Positions 1 to 7,567 of a stretch of DNA of 20,074 nucleotides are shown piece after piece. Within the stretch, counting starts at the first letter, position 1. Each line of letters begins with the position of its first letter. The translations under genes were made by a program, and so were the position numbers. The notes below the pieces were generated by a model that had not been told where the DNA came from, did not search any database, and saw only the letters and a program-made list of their open reading frames with translations. Origin of the DNA: Thermohalobaculum sp035527255 (GTDB lineage Bacteria > Pseudomonadota > Alphaproteobacteria > Rhodobacterales > Rhodobacteraceae); NCBI GenBank assembly GCA_035527255.1, contig DATLAW010000212.1, positions 1-20,074 of the forward strand, written 5' to 3'.

Positions 1-350
1 GCGCAGTCCATGACCTGGGTCACTTTTGTCTCGGCGATTTCGAAAGGATACACGCCAACGACAGCCACGCCTTTGGTGTGGACCGTCATCATTATCCCGG
101 CGGCGCGGCCCTCGTCCAGGTTGAAAAACCGCTGCAACACGTAAACGACAAACTCCATTGGAGTGTAGTCGTCGTTCAACATCAATACCTTATAGAGAGA
201 CGGCCGTCTAGTCCGGGGCTTGGTCTTGACGCTGACATCGGCATTGTTGCCGCCGCGACCGGGCTTGTTGTCGTCGTCCTTGCCCAAAACCGGAGGGCGG
301 GCCCAAGTGAAATTCAAGGACGCATTTTTCATATCGATTGTGCTGTCCAT
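1..350 (-). CDS. clpS: ATP-dependent Clp protease adaptor ClpS (3' end outside window)
   Basis: ClpS binds the N-terminal domain of ClpA in the cytosol and delivers N-degron substrates to the ClpAP protease. Reading minus from the ATG at 350 gives an N-terminal extension of about 50 residues beginning MDSTIDMKN, rich in Lys, Asp and Gly. The ClpS core follows: RPSLYKVLMLNDDYTPMEFV, then VVYVLQRFFN, then MMTVHTKGVAVVGVYPFEIA, then ETKVTQVMDCA at the window edge. The NDD-Y-TPMEFV hairpin and the H..G....G.Y..EIAETK stretch are the family signatures of substrate and ClpA binding. Roughly 116 residues are present, so only the C-terminal few are missing; clpA would be expected beyond the left edge. 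No clear Shine-Dalgarno sequence precedes the ATG, so a slightly different start is possible. Identity is secure; the exact start is less so. Confidence 0.93.
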   Translation of the reverse strand, partial: MDSTIDMKNASLNFTWARPPVLGKDDDNKPGRGGNNADVSVKTKPRTRRPSLYKVLMLNDDYTPMEFVVYVLQRFFNLDEGRAAGIMMTVHTKGVAVVGVYPFEIAETKVTQVMDC

Positions 351-406
351 TTGCGGTCAAGTTCATTTTGCGCTGCTGCGCACCCTGAAACCAATATATT
401 GTAAAG

Positions 407-436
407 CAAAAAAGAGGAAAGGGGGCCGGAGCCCCC
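407..436 (-). terminator. Intrinsic terminator after the phasin gene
   Basis: On the minus strand a 6-bp perfect GGGGGC/GCCCCC stem with a TCCG loop (421-436) is followed by TTTCCTCTTTTTT. It lies about 30 bp after the stop of the phasin frame and before clpS. It therefore separates the phasin transcript from clpS transcription. Confidence 0.75.
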
Positions 437-467
437 ATTTCCGTGGATTGCGTTGCGCAAGGGAGAA

Positions 468-954
468 TCAGGCCCTCGAATCCTTGCTGGCCTCGACGGC
501 GGTGGTGACGCGAGGGTTCAGTCGCACGAAGGTCTCCTTCGCAGTCGCAGCATGCATTTCTTTCAGCTTGGTCGCCTCAGCAACAAAGCCCTCAACCGAG
601 GTCCTGCCAAATGCCATCTGCTTCTCGACAAACTCGTTGACCGACGTACAAGCAATCAAATCCTTCGCGACGGCCAGGTTGTCCTTGTAGGTTCTCTTCG
701 AACGGGCGGCAATCTCGGCGCTCATGGACTCGGTCGCTTTCGACGATTTTTCCATTATGTAACAAAGGATTCTACATTTCCTTGGCTGAAATCAACAGTA
801 TTTTCGATGCCTTTGGCGATCTTCTCGATGCCCTCCTCCATGGTCTTCTGAAGATCAACAGTAGTCTCACTCGCCTTCTTCGTCGCGGTCTCACTCGTCG
901 TGGGCTCCTATCGAGTCTGCGCTTGGTTGGCGGCTGATTTGGCGGCCGTTCCAT
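468..954 (-). pseudogene. Phasin-family gene, broken by frameshifts and a stop
   Basis: Phasins coat polyhydroxyalkanoate granules. The longest open frame (755-468, 95 residues) carries most of a phasin domain: SSKATESMSAEIAARSKRTY, then NLAVAKDLIACTSVNEFVEK, then QMAFGRTSVEGFVAEATKLK. It begins in mid-domain and has no ribosome site. The missing beginning is directly upstream in another frame: 907-758 encodes 50 codons containing KKASETTVDLQKTMEEGIEK and ENTVDFSQGNVESFVT, ending at TAA (757-755), one base out of register with the downstream frame. A TAG at 910-908 interrupts this second frame, and the Ala-rich stretch before it (955-911, NGTAAKSAANQAQTR) has its likely ATG (954) in a third frame. 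At least three lesions separate a start from the stop, so I call it a pseudogene. Sequencing errors are the alternative. The terminator behind it is intact. Confidence 0.7.
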
Positions 955-1185
955 TGCCTCTGAATAGGGGAAATGCCTCTTAATATGGAAGAATGCTGCA
1001 GTGCATCAATAGAATGATGGTGCGACGCGCAATTTTTTGGCCTCAAAGCGCATTAAAACGGAAAATTAATTATTTTCTGTTTATCAAATGAATCACAGTA
1101 TGTTACGCTTCTAAACGAACAACGAAAATGAACAAGCGGTGGCAACACACCGCGTTCGGCGAGCAATTGGTTGGGGTAAGCTGTT

Positions 1186-2520
1186 ATGCAAGTAGCCGGG
1201 CAAGGCATCCGGATTCTGTTCGTTTTGGTGGCGGTCTTGCTGCTGAGCGCGAGCGGGGGCCGTGCGATAGCCGCGCAGTATTCTGCGATCGTAATGGATA
1301 TGCGTGACGGCACAGTGCTGTACGAATCCAATGCCGATCGACGTCAAGCACCAGCGTCATTGACTAAGATGATGACGCTGTATCTGGCGTTCGAGGCCGT
1401 GGAGAACGGCCAAATCAAGTTGGATCAAAAGGTCCGCGTTTCCCGTCATGCCGCCAGTCAGCCGGCCTCGAAGCTCTATCTCAAAGCTGGTCAGAAGGTC
1501 AGTATCCGCAGCCTGATTCGCGCCTCGGCGATCAAATCGGCCAACGATGCCGCGGTGGCCCTGGCCGAGGCCATAGGCGGTTCGGAGAAAGCCTTCGCCG
1601 GGCTAATGACTGCCAAGGCGCGGCAGCTGGGTATGGCCAACACGACGTTCAAAAACGCAAACGGTTTGACCTCCCGCGGCCATCTCTCGACGGCGCGCGA
1701 TATGGCCACCCTTGGCCGCCATTTGTTTTTTGATTTTCCGCAATATTACAACATCTTCAGCCGCAAGACCGGGCGAGCGGCCGGCAAGCAGGTATGGACG
1801 ACAAACCGACTGCTCAGTTCATACAGAGGTGCGGACGGAATAAAAACCGGTTACACCAATGCGGCGGGCTACAATCTCGTGGCGTCGGCGCATCGTGGCG
1901 ACAAGCGGATCGTCGCGGCGTTGTTCGGCGGCAAGTCTTCCCGCTCGCGCAATGCTCAGATGGTGAAACTTCTCAACAACGGCTTTGCGCGGGCCGGCAC
2001 CCGTGTCGCGATGGTCGCCCCGCGTGGTCAGCAACCAGTTGTCGCCCGCGCACCATTGCCACCGGCAAAGCCCGGCGCACCGGCTACCCGGCTTGAGATT
2101 CTCGCCCAAGTATTGTCTTCGGAAGCCGTCGCCGCTACGCCGCCGTCGAACTCACTCATGGCGCCGCTATATGCAGTGGTGCCGCAAGCTCGGGCAGAGC
2201 GGGATCGCGCGCCGATCCGGACCGTAGCGGTTCGCGGTGGCAATCAGATGCCAATCCCGGTTCCTCGCCCGAGCTGGGCTGTGCAACTGGGTGAGTTTCA
2301 GAACCGCGCCATTGCGGTTGCCCGGGTACGCGAAGTTTCCCGGGGCAATGTCGAGACGCTTGCCAGTGCGGCTCCGGTAATCGATGAGATCCGGAGCCGC
2401 CAGGGCAACTCACTCTATCGGGTTAGGTTTGTCGGCCTCGCGCCGGACGACGCCGACCGTGCCTGCCAGCGGATGAAAGCGCTTGGCCAGGGATGCACCA
2501 CGATGGCTCCAGGGACCTGA
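1186..2520 (+). CDS. D-alanyl-D-alanine carboxypeptidase (peptidase S11) with C-terminal SPOR domain
   Basis: This is a periplasmic low-molecular-mass penicillin-binding protein that removes the terminal D-Ala from peptidoglycan pentapeptides. A signal segment at residues 8-30 (IRILFVLVAVLLLSASGG...AIAA) precedes the mature part. The three active-site motifs are present in order: SLTK at 58-61 (catalytic Ser58), SAN at 118-120 and KTG at 220-222. After the catalytic domain comes a Pro/Ala-rich linker (about 270-360). A SPOR-like domain follows (about 363-440, WAVQLGEFQNRAIAVARVRE onward, ending RVRFVGLAPDDADRACQRMK) and would bind denuded septal glycan. The start follows a GGGGTAAG box 6 bp upstream. 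The gene is convergent with ugd, with only 6 bp between the stop codons. Family (DacC/DacF type) is certain; the specific paralogue name is not. Confidence 0.93.
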   Translation: MQVAGQGIRILFVLVAVLLLSASGGRAIAAQYSAIVMDMRDGTVLYESNADRRQAPASLTKMMTLYLAFEAVENGQIKLDQKVRVSRHAASQPASKLYLKAGQKVSIRSLIRASAIKSANDAAVALAEAIGGSEKAFAGLMTAKARQLGMANTTFKNANGLTSRGHLSTARDMATLGRHLFFDFPQYYNIFSRKTGRAAGKQVWTTNRLLSSYRGADGIKTGYTNAAGYNLVASAHRGDKRIVAALFGGKSSRSRNAQMVKLLNNGFARAGTRVAMVAPRGQQPVVARAPLPPAKPGAPATRLEILAQVLSSEAVAATPPSNSLMAPLYAVVPQARAERDRAPIRTVAVRGGNQMPIPVPRPSWAVQLGEFQNRAIAVARVREVSRGNVETLASAAPVIDEIRSRQGNSLYRVRFVGLAPDDADRACQRMKALGQGCTTMAPGT

Positions 2521-2526
2521 AACAAT

Positions 2527-3831
2527 TCAAGCCCTACCGATCGAGACATAGGTAAAGCCAGCCGAACGCGCTTCGCCAGGCACATAAACATTGCGCAGAT
2601 CAACGATCAGATCGCCGCTCATCAGCCCATGGATGCGCTCAAGATCAAGCGCGCGAAATTCGTTCCACTCGGTAATCAGAACAAGAATGTCGGCACCGGT
2701 TACAGCGTCGTAAGGGCGGCTGATCCATTCGGCAGGGCCGAGCAGTCCCTCGCCCTCCTTGCGGCCTTGGGGGTCGCACAATACGATCTCGGCCCCCGCG
2801 TCACGCAACGCTGGCACGATCACCAGGCTGGGCGCGTCACGCATGTCGTCGGTGTTTGGCTTGAAGGTTACACCAAGCACCGCGATGCGCTTGCCAGCGA
2901 CCGAACCGCCGGCTGCCGCAATGACTTTTTCGGCCATTCCAACCTTGCGCATTTCATTTGCCTCGACGACGGCCGAAATGATCCGCATCGGGCTTTCATA
3001 CGCCTGCGCGGTCTGCACCAGTGCCAAGGTGTCTTTCGGAAAACACGACCCGCCATAGCCAGGCCCGGCATGAAGGAATTTTCCACCGATTCGTCCGTCC
3101 AATCCGATGCCCTTGGCGACGCTCTGGACATCCGCGCCCACTTTCTCGCAGAGATCCGCAATCTCGTTTATGAAGGTGATCTTGGTCGCGAGGAAGGCGT
3201 TGGCGGCGTATTTGATCATTTCGGCGGATTCGAGCGCGGTGTGAATCATCGGCGTCTCGCGCAGAAACAACGGTCGGTAAAGATCGGCGATCACCGCCCG
3301 GGCGCGGTCGCTCTCGACCCCGACGACGATACGGTCAGGGCGCATGAAGTCCTCGATTGCGGCGCCCTCACGCAGAAACTCCGGGTTGGAGGCGACGTCG
3401 AAGTTAGCGTCCGGGCGTGCCGCACGAATACGCCGTTCTACCTCACGGTTGGTGCCGACCGGGACGGTCGATTTGGTGATAATCACAACATATTCGTCGA
3501 TCTGCGCGGCGATTTCTTCGGCCGCTGCATAGACATAGCTAAGGTCGGCATGACCGTCGCCGCGTCGGGTCGGGGTGCCGACGGCGATAAAAACCGCCTC
3601 CGCATCCTTCATTCCTGCCGCCAGGTCAGTCGAGAATGTCAACCGGCCAGCAGCGACGTTCTTGAGCATCAGCGCTTCCAGGCCCGGTTCATATATCGGC
3701 GTCTCGCCACGATCGAGCAGCGCCACCTTCCCGGCGTCCTTGTCAATACACACAACTTCGTGGCCAAAATCGGAGAAGCAGACTCCGGAGACTAAGCCGA
3801 CGTAGCCGGTTCCAATTATCGCTATACGCAT
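2527..3831 (-). CDS. ugd: UDP-glucose 6-dehydrogenase
   Basis: A cytosolic enzyme that oxidises UDP-glucose to UDP-glucuronate in two NAD+-dependent steps, supplying surface polysaccharide precursors. The 434 residues match the usual length. Seen are the N-terminal Rossmann motif GTGYVGLVSG (7-16) with Asp30 at the end of the second strand (VCID), the VGTPT turn (84-88), the ITKSTVPVGT loop (118-127), the NPEFLREG motif (149-156), the KYAANAFLATKI helix, and the catalytic cysteine loop GPGYGGSCFPKDT with Cys263. The C-terminal Rossmann-like domain contains FKPNTDDMRDAPS. GDP-mannose dehydrogenase is a related possibility, but the sequence reads as the UDP-glucose type. An ACGAGG box lies about 9 bp before the ATG. 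The gene sits 50 bp downstream of mipZ on the same strand and may be co-transcribed. Confidence 0.95.
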   Translation of the reverse strand: MRIAIIGTGYVGLVSGVCFSDFGHEVVCIDKDAGKVALLDRGETPIYEPGLEALMLKNVAAGRLTFSTDLAAGMKDAEAVFIAVGTPTRRGDGHADLSYVYAAAEEIAAQIDEYVVIITKSTVPVGTNREVERRIRAARPDANFDVASNPEFLREGAAIEDFMRPDRIVVGVESDRARAVIADLYRPLFLRETPMIHTALESAEMIKYAANAFLATKITFINEIADLCEKVGADVQSVAKGIGLDGRIGGKFLHAGPGYGGSCFPKDTLALVQTAQAYESPMRIISAVVEANEMRKVGMAEKVIAAAGGSVAGKRIAVLGVTFKPNTDDMRDAPSLVIVPALRDAGAEIVLCDPQGRKEGEGLLGPAEWISRPYDAVTGADILVLITEWNEFRALDLERIHGLMSGDLIVDLRNVYVPGEARSAGFTYVSIGRA

Positions 3832-3881
3832 TTCACAATCCTCGTGAGTTTTCGCCTCGTTACTACTGGGCGATATTTCGA

Positions 3882-4700
3882 CTAACCGATCGGCCCAACG
3901 CCGGGCAGATTCAATGCTTTTACCATGTCGCGCACTTCTTGGCGCGCGGCAACATGACTCATGGTCATAGTGTTCGGACTACCCTCCTGCATATCGAGCA
4001 GGGTCAGGCCATTCAGGAAAAGCTCTCGGAAAACAACGCGCTCGGAAAATCCAGGCACAATGCGAAAGCCGATGCGCCGGGCTAAATCTGCCATCACCGT
4101 TCCGACACGACGCTTGTTATGCGTCTCTAAATTGGCCATGCGGTTCCGAAGTACCACCCAGTCAATCGGATTTTCGCGCCGGGCGGCGCGACGCTGGCGC
4201 GCCGACCAGACCATCTCGGAATAGACCGACGGCCCCTTGACCCTGCCAGTTTCCGGATCGACCCGACCCAACAAATCAAAGTCGATCAGGCTGTCGTTGA
4301 TCGGCGTGATCAGCGTTGCCGCGGCAGTATGGGCCGCCTCCGACAGTGGGGTCACTGCACCGGGAGTATCTATTACGATAAAGTCACAGTCTCGGGATAG
4401 ATCTTCGATTGCCTCGGCGAAGCGAATTCGGTCCTCTGCCGCAGCGACGTCACGCAGCTGAGCGCCGCTGGCCTGAATGCGGATTCGACGGGGCATCAGC
4501 TGGGCGGTCCCAGTTCGTTGGCCGTATGCCTCGCGGTTTTCTAAGTAGCGGAACAAGCTCTGTTGTCTGAGATCGAGATCCACAGCGCCGATCCGATGAC
4601 CAGCGCGGGCCAGCGCAACGATCAGTTGCATTGAGGTGGTTGATTTGCCCGAGCCGCCCTTCTCGTTGCCGAGAACGATGATATGCGCGCGATTATCCAT
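3882..4700 (-). CDS. mipZ: Division plane positioning ATPase MipZ
   Basis: MipZ is a ParA/MinD-superfamily ATPase. In Caulobacter it forms a gradient from ParB-bound poles and inhibits FtsZ polymerisation, so that the ring assembles at midcell. The 272 residues begin with the deviant Walker A motif NEKGGSGKSTTSMQ (12-25), with signature Lys14 and Lys19. Next come the AVDLDLRQQSLFRYLENR segment (39-56) and Walker B/switch II IVIDTPGAVTPLS (108-120). The stretch LITPINDSLIDFDLLGRVDP and the C-terminal half with LRNRMANLETHNKRRVG and GFSERVVFRELFLNGLTLLD are characteristic of MipZ rather than ParA or MinD. MipZ is largely confined to alphaproteobacteria lacking MinCDE, which supports the taxonomic placement. 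Only a weak ribosome site (AGGCGGG) precedes the start. Confidence 0.94.
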   Translation of the reverse strand: MDNRAHIIVLGNEKGGSGKSTTSMQLIVALARAGHRIGAVDLDLRQQSLFRYLENREAYGQRTGTAQLMPRRIRIQASGAQLRDVAAAEDRIRFAEAIEDLSRDCDFIVIDTPGAVTPLSEAAHTAAATLITPINDSLIDFDLLGRVDPETGRVKGPSVYSEMVWSARQRRAARRENPIDWVVLRNRMANLETHNKRRVGTVMADLARRIGFRIVPGFSERVVFRELFLNGLTLLDMQEGSPNTMTMSHVAARQEVRDMVKALNLPGVGPIG

Positions 4701-4730
4701 CGACCGGCCCGCCTCTACTCAGACAAACAC

Positions 4731-4754
4731 AAAAAACGCGCCCTAGGGGACGCG
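4731..4754 (-). terminator. Intrinsic terminator after rpmE
   Basis: On the minus strand CGCG-T-CCC / CTA / GGG-CGCG forms a 7-bp stem with one bulged T, followed directly by TTTTTT. It lies about 33 bp after the rpmE stop and before mipZ, so rpmE ends its own transcript and mipZ needs a separate promoter. Confidence 0.8.
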
Positions 4755-4787
4755 CTTATTTATCTCCCATGACCCGAAGGCCAAAAT

Positions 4788-5006
4788 TCAGAAGCCGAAG
4801 CCTTCGAATTTTTTCTTGAATTTCGACACCCGGCCGCCGGTATCCATCAGGCGCTGGGCGCCGGTCCATGCGGGGTGTGCGCTCGGGTCGATGTCGAGCT
4901 GGAGGCTATCGCCCTCCTTGCCCCAGGTCGAACGCATCCGGAGTGGGGTGCCATCCGTCGTTTTCACGGTGATCTCGTGATATTCGGGGTGGATATCGGC
5001 TTTCAT
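4788..5006 (-). CDS. rpmE: 50S ribosomal protein L31 (cysteine-free type)
   Basis: A structural protein of the large ribosomal subunit at the subunit interface. The 72 residues begin MKADIHPEYHEITVKTTDGT and contain the family landmarks HP-Y, STWG, LDIDPSAHPAWTG, DTGGRVSKFKKKF. No cysteine is present, so it is the non-zinc (C-minus) form of L31 within a long-form body typical of alphaproteobacteria. An AAGGAG Shine-Dalgarno sequence lies about 8 bp before the ATG. An intrinsic terminator follows, so it is probably a monocistronic unit transcribed from the gap between it and prs. I saw no convincing promoter or leader regulatory site in that gap (5007-5197). Confidence 0.95.
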   Translation of the reverse strand: MKADIHPEYHEITVKTTDGTPLRMRSTWGKEGDSLQLDIDPSAHPAWTGAQRLMDTGGRVSKFKKKFEGFGF

Positions 5007-5197
5007 CCTGCGGCTCCTTGGCGGCCTATCTGCCGCCTCTTGTCAACACCGATACATCCTGCGACCCGCTCAAATGGAGTCAATTATGTGTCGGCCTCAT
5101 GGGAAAACTTGGCGCTATATAGGGGAAGGCCCGGCGGGGGGCAAGCCCGCAATTCCGGCCCGCAAGGGCGCAGCGAAGCCATATCCAGTGTGCCGTT

Positions 5198-6196
5198 TCA
5201 GTCGAACCGGTAGAACGCCTCGTAGATTGGCCCAAGCGTTTCTTCGTGGAATAGCGACGAGACTGATGTGTCGTTACCGACGTTCAGGATCGCCTGCGCG
5301 AACATTGGCGCGATCGATACCACGCGAATGTTTTTTGCCGCCTTCACCGCCTCAGTCGGCTCGATCGAATCGGTGATCACCAGGCTTTCCAGCACCGAGG
5401 AAGTGATCCGCTCGATCGCCGGGTCGGACAGGACACCATGGCTGATATAGGCATGAACCGCACGGGCACCCTGTTCCATCAGCAGCTCGGCCGCCTTGCA
5501 CAGCGTCCCGGCGGTATCGCACATATCGTCAACCATCACGCAGGTACGATCCTTGACCTCGCCAATCACCGTCATGCTTTCGATCTCGCCCGGGCCGGAT
5601 CGCCGCTTGTCGACAATTGCCAGCCCGGCGCCGATTCGCTTGGCAAGGTCGCGGGCGCGCACGACACCACCGACATCAGGCGAGACGACCGTCAGGTCCT
5701 CATGACCGGCCAGCCGGTGCTTGATATCCAGCGCGAACACCGGTGCCGCATAAAGATTGTCTGTCGGGATATCGAAGAAACCCTGAATCTGGCCGGCATG
5801 CAGGTCCATCGTCAACACCCGATCAACCCCGGCCGTGGTGATCAGATTGGCGATCAGCTTGGCCGAAATCGGGGTGCGTGCAGCACTTTTACGGTCCTGG
5901 CGCGCATAACCGAAATAGGGGATCACGGCCGTGATCCGCCGGGCCGAGGCGCGTTTCAGCGCATCGGTGATGATCAGCAGTTCCATCAGCGTGTCGTTTG
6001 CCGGATGCGAGGTCGGCTGGATGATGAACACATCCTCGCCGCGCACATTGTCGTAGATCTCGACGAAGATTTCCTTGTCGTTGAACCGCTCGACCCGGGC
6101 ATCGGCCAGCACGACCTTGCCACCCCGAAACACTGACATCCGCCGGGCGATCGCTTCGGCCAATGGCCGGTTTGAATTGCCCGAGATAATCTTCAT
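5198..6196 (-). CDS. prs: Ribose-phosphate pyrophosphokinase (PRPP synthase)
   Basis: Transfers pyrophosphate from ATP to ribose 5-phosphate to make PRPP for purine, pyrimidine, histidine, tryptophan and NAD synthesis in the cytosol. Read from the ATG at 6196 the product is 332 residues starting MKIISGNSNRPLAEAIARRM. Visible are the FNDKEIFVEI segment, the flexible loop PYFGYARQDRKSAARTPISA with the catalytic RQDRK stretch, MDLHAGQIQGFFDIPTDNL, the VSPDVGGVVRARDLAKRIGA segment, the KRRSGPGE region, and the PRPP-binding loop VMVDDMCDTAGTLCKAAE. I chose 6196 because MKIISGN is the family's usual beginning and a GAGGG box sits 4-5 bp upstream. In-frame ATG (6214) and TTG (6232) codons upstream are less likely. 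The family call is very secure. Confidence 0.95.
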   Translation of the reverse strand: MKIISGNSNRPLAEAIARRMSVFRGGKVVLADARVERFNDKEIFVEIYDNVRGEDVFIIQPTSHPANDTLMELLIITDALKRASARRITAVIPYFGYARQDRKSAARTPISAKLIANLITTAGVDRVLTMDLHAGQIQGFFDIPTDNLYAAPVFALDIKHRLAGHEDLTVVSPDVGGVVRARDLAKRIGAGLAIVDKRRSGPGEIESMTVIGEVKDRTCVMVDDMCDTAGTLCKAAELLMEQGARAVHAYISHGVLSDPAIERITSSVLESLVITDSIEPTEAVKAAKNIRVVSIAPMFAQAILNVGNDTSVSSLFHEETLGPIYEAFYRFD

Positions 6197-6300
6197 GTCG
6201 CCCTCGCTTTTCATGCCGCCCCCCAGGATCAACGCGCCCGCTTCTTAGCAAGACCGGTGCCGGATGCAAAGCCGCCAAATTCGCGCGATCGGCCTGGCCG

Positions 6301-6906
6301 TCAGGCGCCGAAATATTCCGATCCAGGCACAAACCCAGCCAACCGCGCCCAGGCGACCCAGGTCGGGCCGTGCTCGCCATTGCCAACCAGCGCCACCGAT
6401 CCCGCCGCCAGGGCGCAGCCGCGCAGCCCGGCCCCGATTGCCGCGCAATCGGCCTTCACCGGCGGCGCCGCCAGCAGCCGCCGCGACGGCACCCTGATCG
6501 ATGCCTCGAACAGGGCGGCCGCGTCAGGGCGCCAGGTCCAGACCGGGGCTGGCCCGTCCGGCCCGGCCAGCAGCAGGCGCCTGCAACCGGTCACGGCGGC
6601 GAGCTTGCGCACCATCGCCGGATCTAGCCCATCCGCCGGACTGGCATAGGGTGCGGTGACAATCAGCGTATCACCGGCGAACAGAACAGCCTCGATCTCG
6701 CCACCGCCCAGCACCAGCAACTCGTAGCGCCGGTAGGCGAGGCCCAGCCGCGCCGCCCGCGTCACCCGCCGCCGCACGACCTCGACCGGCAGCGGCTGGA
6801 ACAGCGCCTTCTTGGCCGTCTTCCAGCAGTGGCGCCGCCAGCTCTGCATCGGGTCCAGAGGCGGCCCCTGATTGTGCCCCAACCGGGGCGCATTGGTCTC
6901 GGTCAT
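6301..6906 (-). CDS. Hypothetical protein with N-terminal LGHNQGPPLD motif
   Basis: I do not recognise a function. The 201 residues start MTETNAPRLGHNQGPPLDPM. The short HNQGPPLD-type motif recurs at the N-terminus of otherwise unrelated small alphaproteobacterial proteins. A basic, helix-rich segment follows (about 22-60, WRRHCWKTAKKALF...VVRRRVTRAARLGLAYRRYE), then an Ala/Gly-rich body with alternating hydrophobic strands (LLVLGGGEIEAVLFAGDTLI, CRRLLLAGPDG). The C-terminus is HGPTWVAWARLAGFVPGSEYF. No signal peptide, transmembrane helix or catalytic motif is evident. The ATG has a strong GGAGG box 8 bp upstream and begins 15 bp after the DUF1326 stop, so it is very likely the last gene of the regulator/DUF2182/DUF1326 run. 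Composition matches its neighbours. That it is a gene is well supported; its role is open. Confidence 0.75.
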   Translation of the reverse strand: MTETNAPRLGHNQGPPLDPMQSWRRHCWKTAKKALFQPLPVEVVRRRVTRAARLGLAYRRYELLVLGGGEIEAVLFAGDTLIVTAPYASPADGLDPAMVRKLAAVTGCRRLLLAGPDGPAPVWTWRPDAAALFEASIRVPSRRLLAAPPVKADCAAIGAGLRGCALAAGSVALVGNGEHGPTWVAWARLAGFVPGSEYFGA

Positions 6907-6921
6907 GCGTCTCGCCTCCGC

Positions 6922-7554
6922 TCAGGGACCAGACCATTCGATCTGGCAAATCTCGGCCGACCGGCCGTCCAGATTCCAGACCCGGCCAAAATCGCGTACC
7001 TTGCCCTTTAATGCCTGGGCCACAACGATATCGGCGCCCATCCAGTATTTTGTATTGGTCAGGACCATTTCGCGATCCGGATTTGCGCCCTCGACCGGTG
7101 CGACTGCTCCGGTGATTTTCTTGCCCACGGTCAGGTGGCGGACCTTGCCCTCGGTGGTAAAGCGGATCTCCTCGCGCGATGATCCGTAATAGGTGCTGAC
7201 CAGCAGCCGAAACAGCCCGGTGGTACCCTTGGCGGTGCCGGTGAAAATGCGCTCCAGCGCCGCGAACTGGGCGTCATCGGCACGGTCGTCAAAGTATCCG
7301 GCGGCCTTCCAGTCGCCCTCACCCATCAGGCCGGGGATGTCCAGAAACATCGCCACGTTCAACCCGCCCAGCTTGGTCTTCCCCCATTTCCCCTCGTCGA
7401 TCCGCACGCCCAGCCAGGCCTTGCACGCACCCTCGGTTGGCGGGTGCGCGCCCAGGCTGGCAACACAGGGGCAAAAGACCGTGCAGTTACAGTTCAGGAT
7501 CAACTCGCCCTTGATCGACCAGGGTGCGATCACGTCTTTTGCAGCGTCCAGCAT
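6922..7554 (-). CDS. DUF1326 domain-containing protein with CxCxxxCxC cluster
   Basis: A 210-residue protein of the DUF1326 family, whose biochemical role is not established to my knowledge. The diagnostic N-terminal stretch is SIKGELILNCNCTVFCPCVA, with Cys22, Cys24, Cys28 and Cys30, and a further Cys in EGACKAWLGV. The rest includes the family-like segments NVAMFLDIPGLMGEGDWKAA, YFDDRADDAQFAALERIFTG and AKGTTGLFRLLVSTYYGSSR. There is no signal peptide, so the protein is probably cytosolic. Four closely spaced cysteines suggest a metal or cluster site; that is inference. It starts after a GAGG box, 13 bp downstream of the DUF2182 gene. The two families are commonly neighbours in alpha- and betaproteobacteria, which implies a joint function. 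Confidence 0.9.
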   Translation of the reverse strand: MLDAAKDVIAPWSIKGELILNCNCTVFCPCVASLGAHPPTEGACKAWLGVRIDEGKWGKTKLGGLNVAMFLDIPGLMGEGDWKAAGYFDDRADDAQFAALERIFTGTAKGTTGLFRLLVSTYYGSSREEIRFTTEGKVRHLTVGKKITGAVAPVEGANPDREMVLTNTKYWMGADIVVAQALKGKVRDFGRVWNLDGRSAEICQIEWSGP

Positions 7555-7567
7555 ATTTTCCTCGCTC

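Noticed and set aside
468..755. The 95-residue phasin frame as a complete gene.
   Set aside because: It starts in mid-domain without a ribosome site, and the missing N-terminal part is found directly upstream in another frame.
1061..1077. AT-rich palindrome GAAAAT-TAATT-ATTTTC upstream of the carboxypeptidase gene as an operator or terminator.
   Set aside because: The surrounding 955-1185 stretch is AT-rich, so a short palindrome is expected by chance; no promoter hexamers at convincing spacing were seen.
2629..3795. A 388-residue plus-strand open frame.
   Set aside because: It lies wholly inside ugd on the opposite strand and has no recognisable motif; ugd is complete and conserved.
5438..6136. 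A 232-residue plus-strand open frame.
   Set aside because: Antisense to prs; His/Asp-rich translation typical of a shadow frame.
6197..6300. A TTGCAT...TAAGAA pair as a prs promoter.
   Set aside because: Match to the consensus is weak in both boxes and the spacer is 16 bp; not better than chance in this region.
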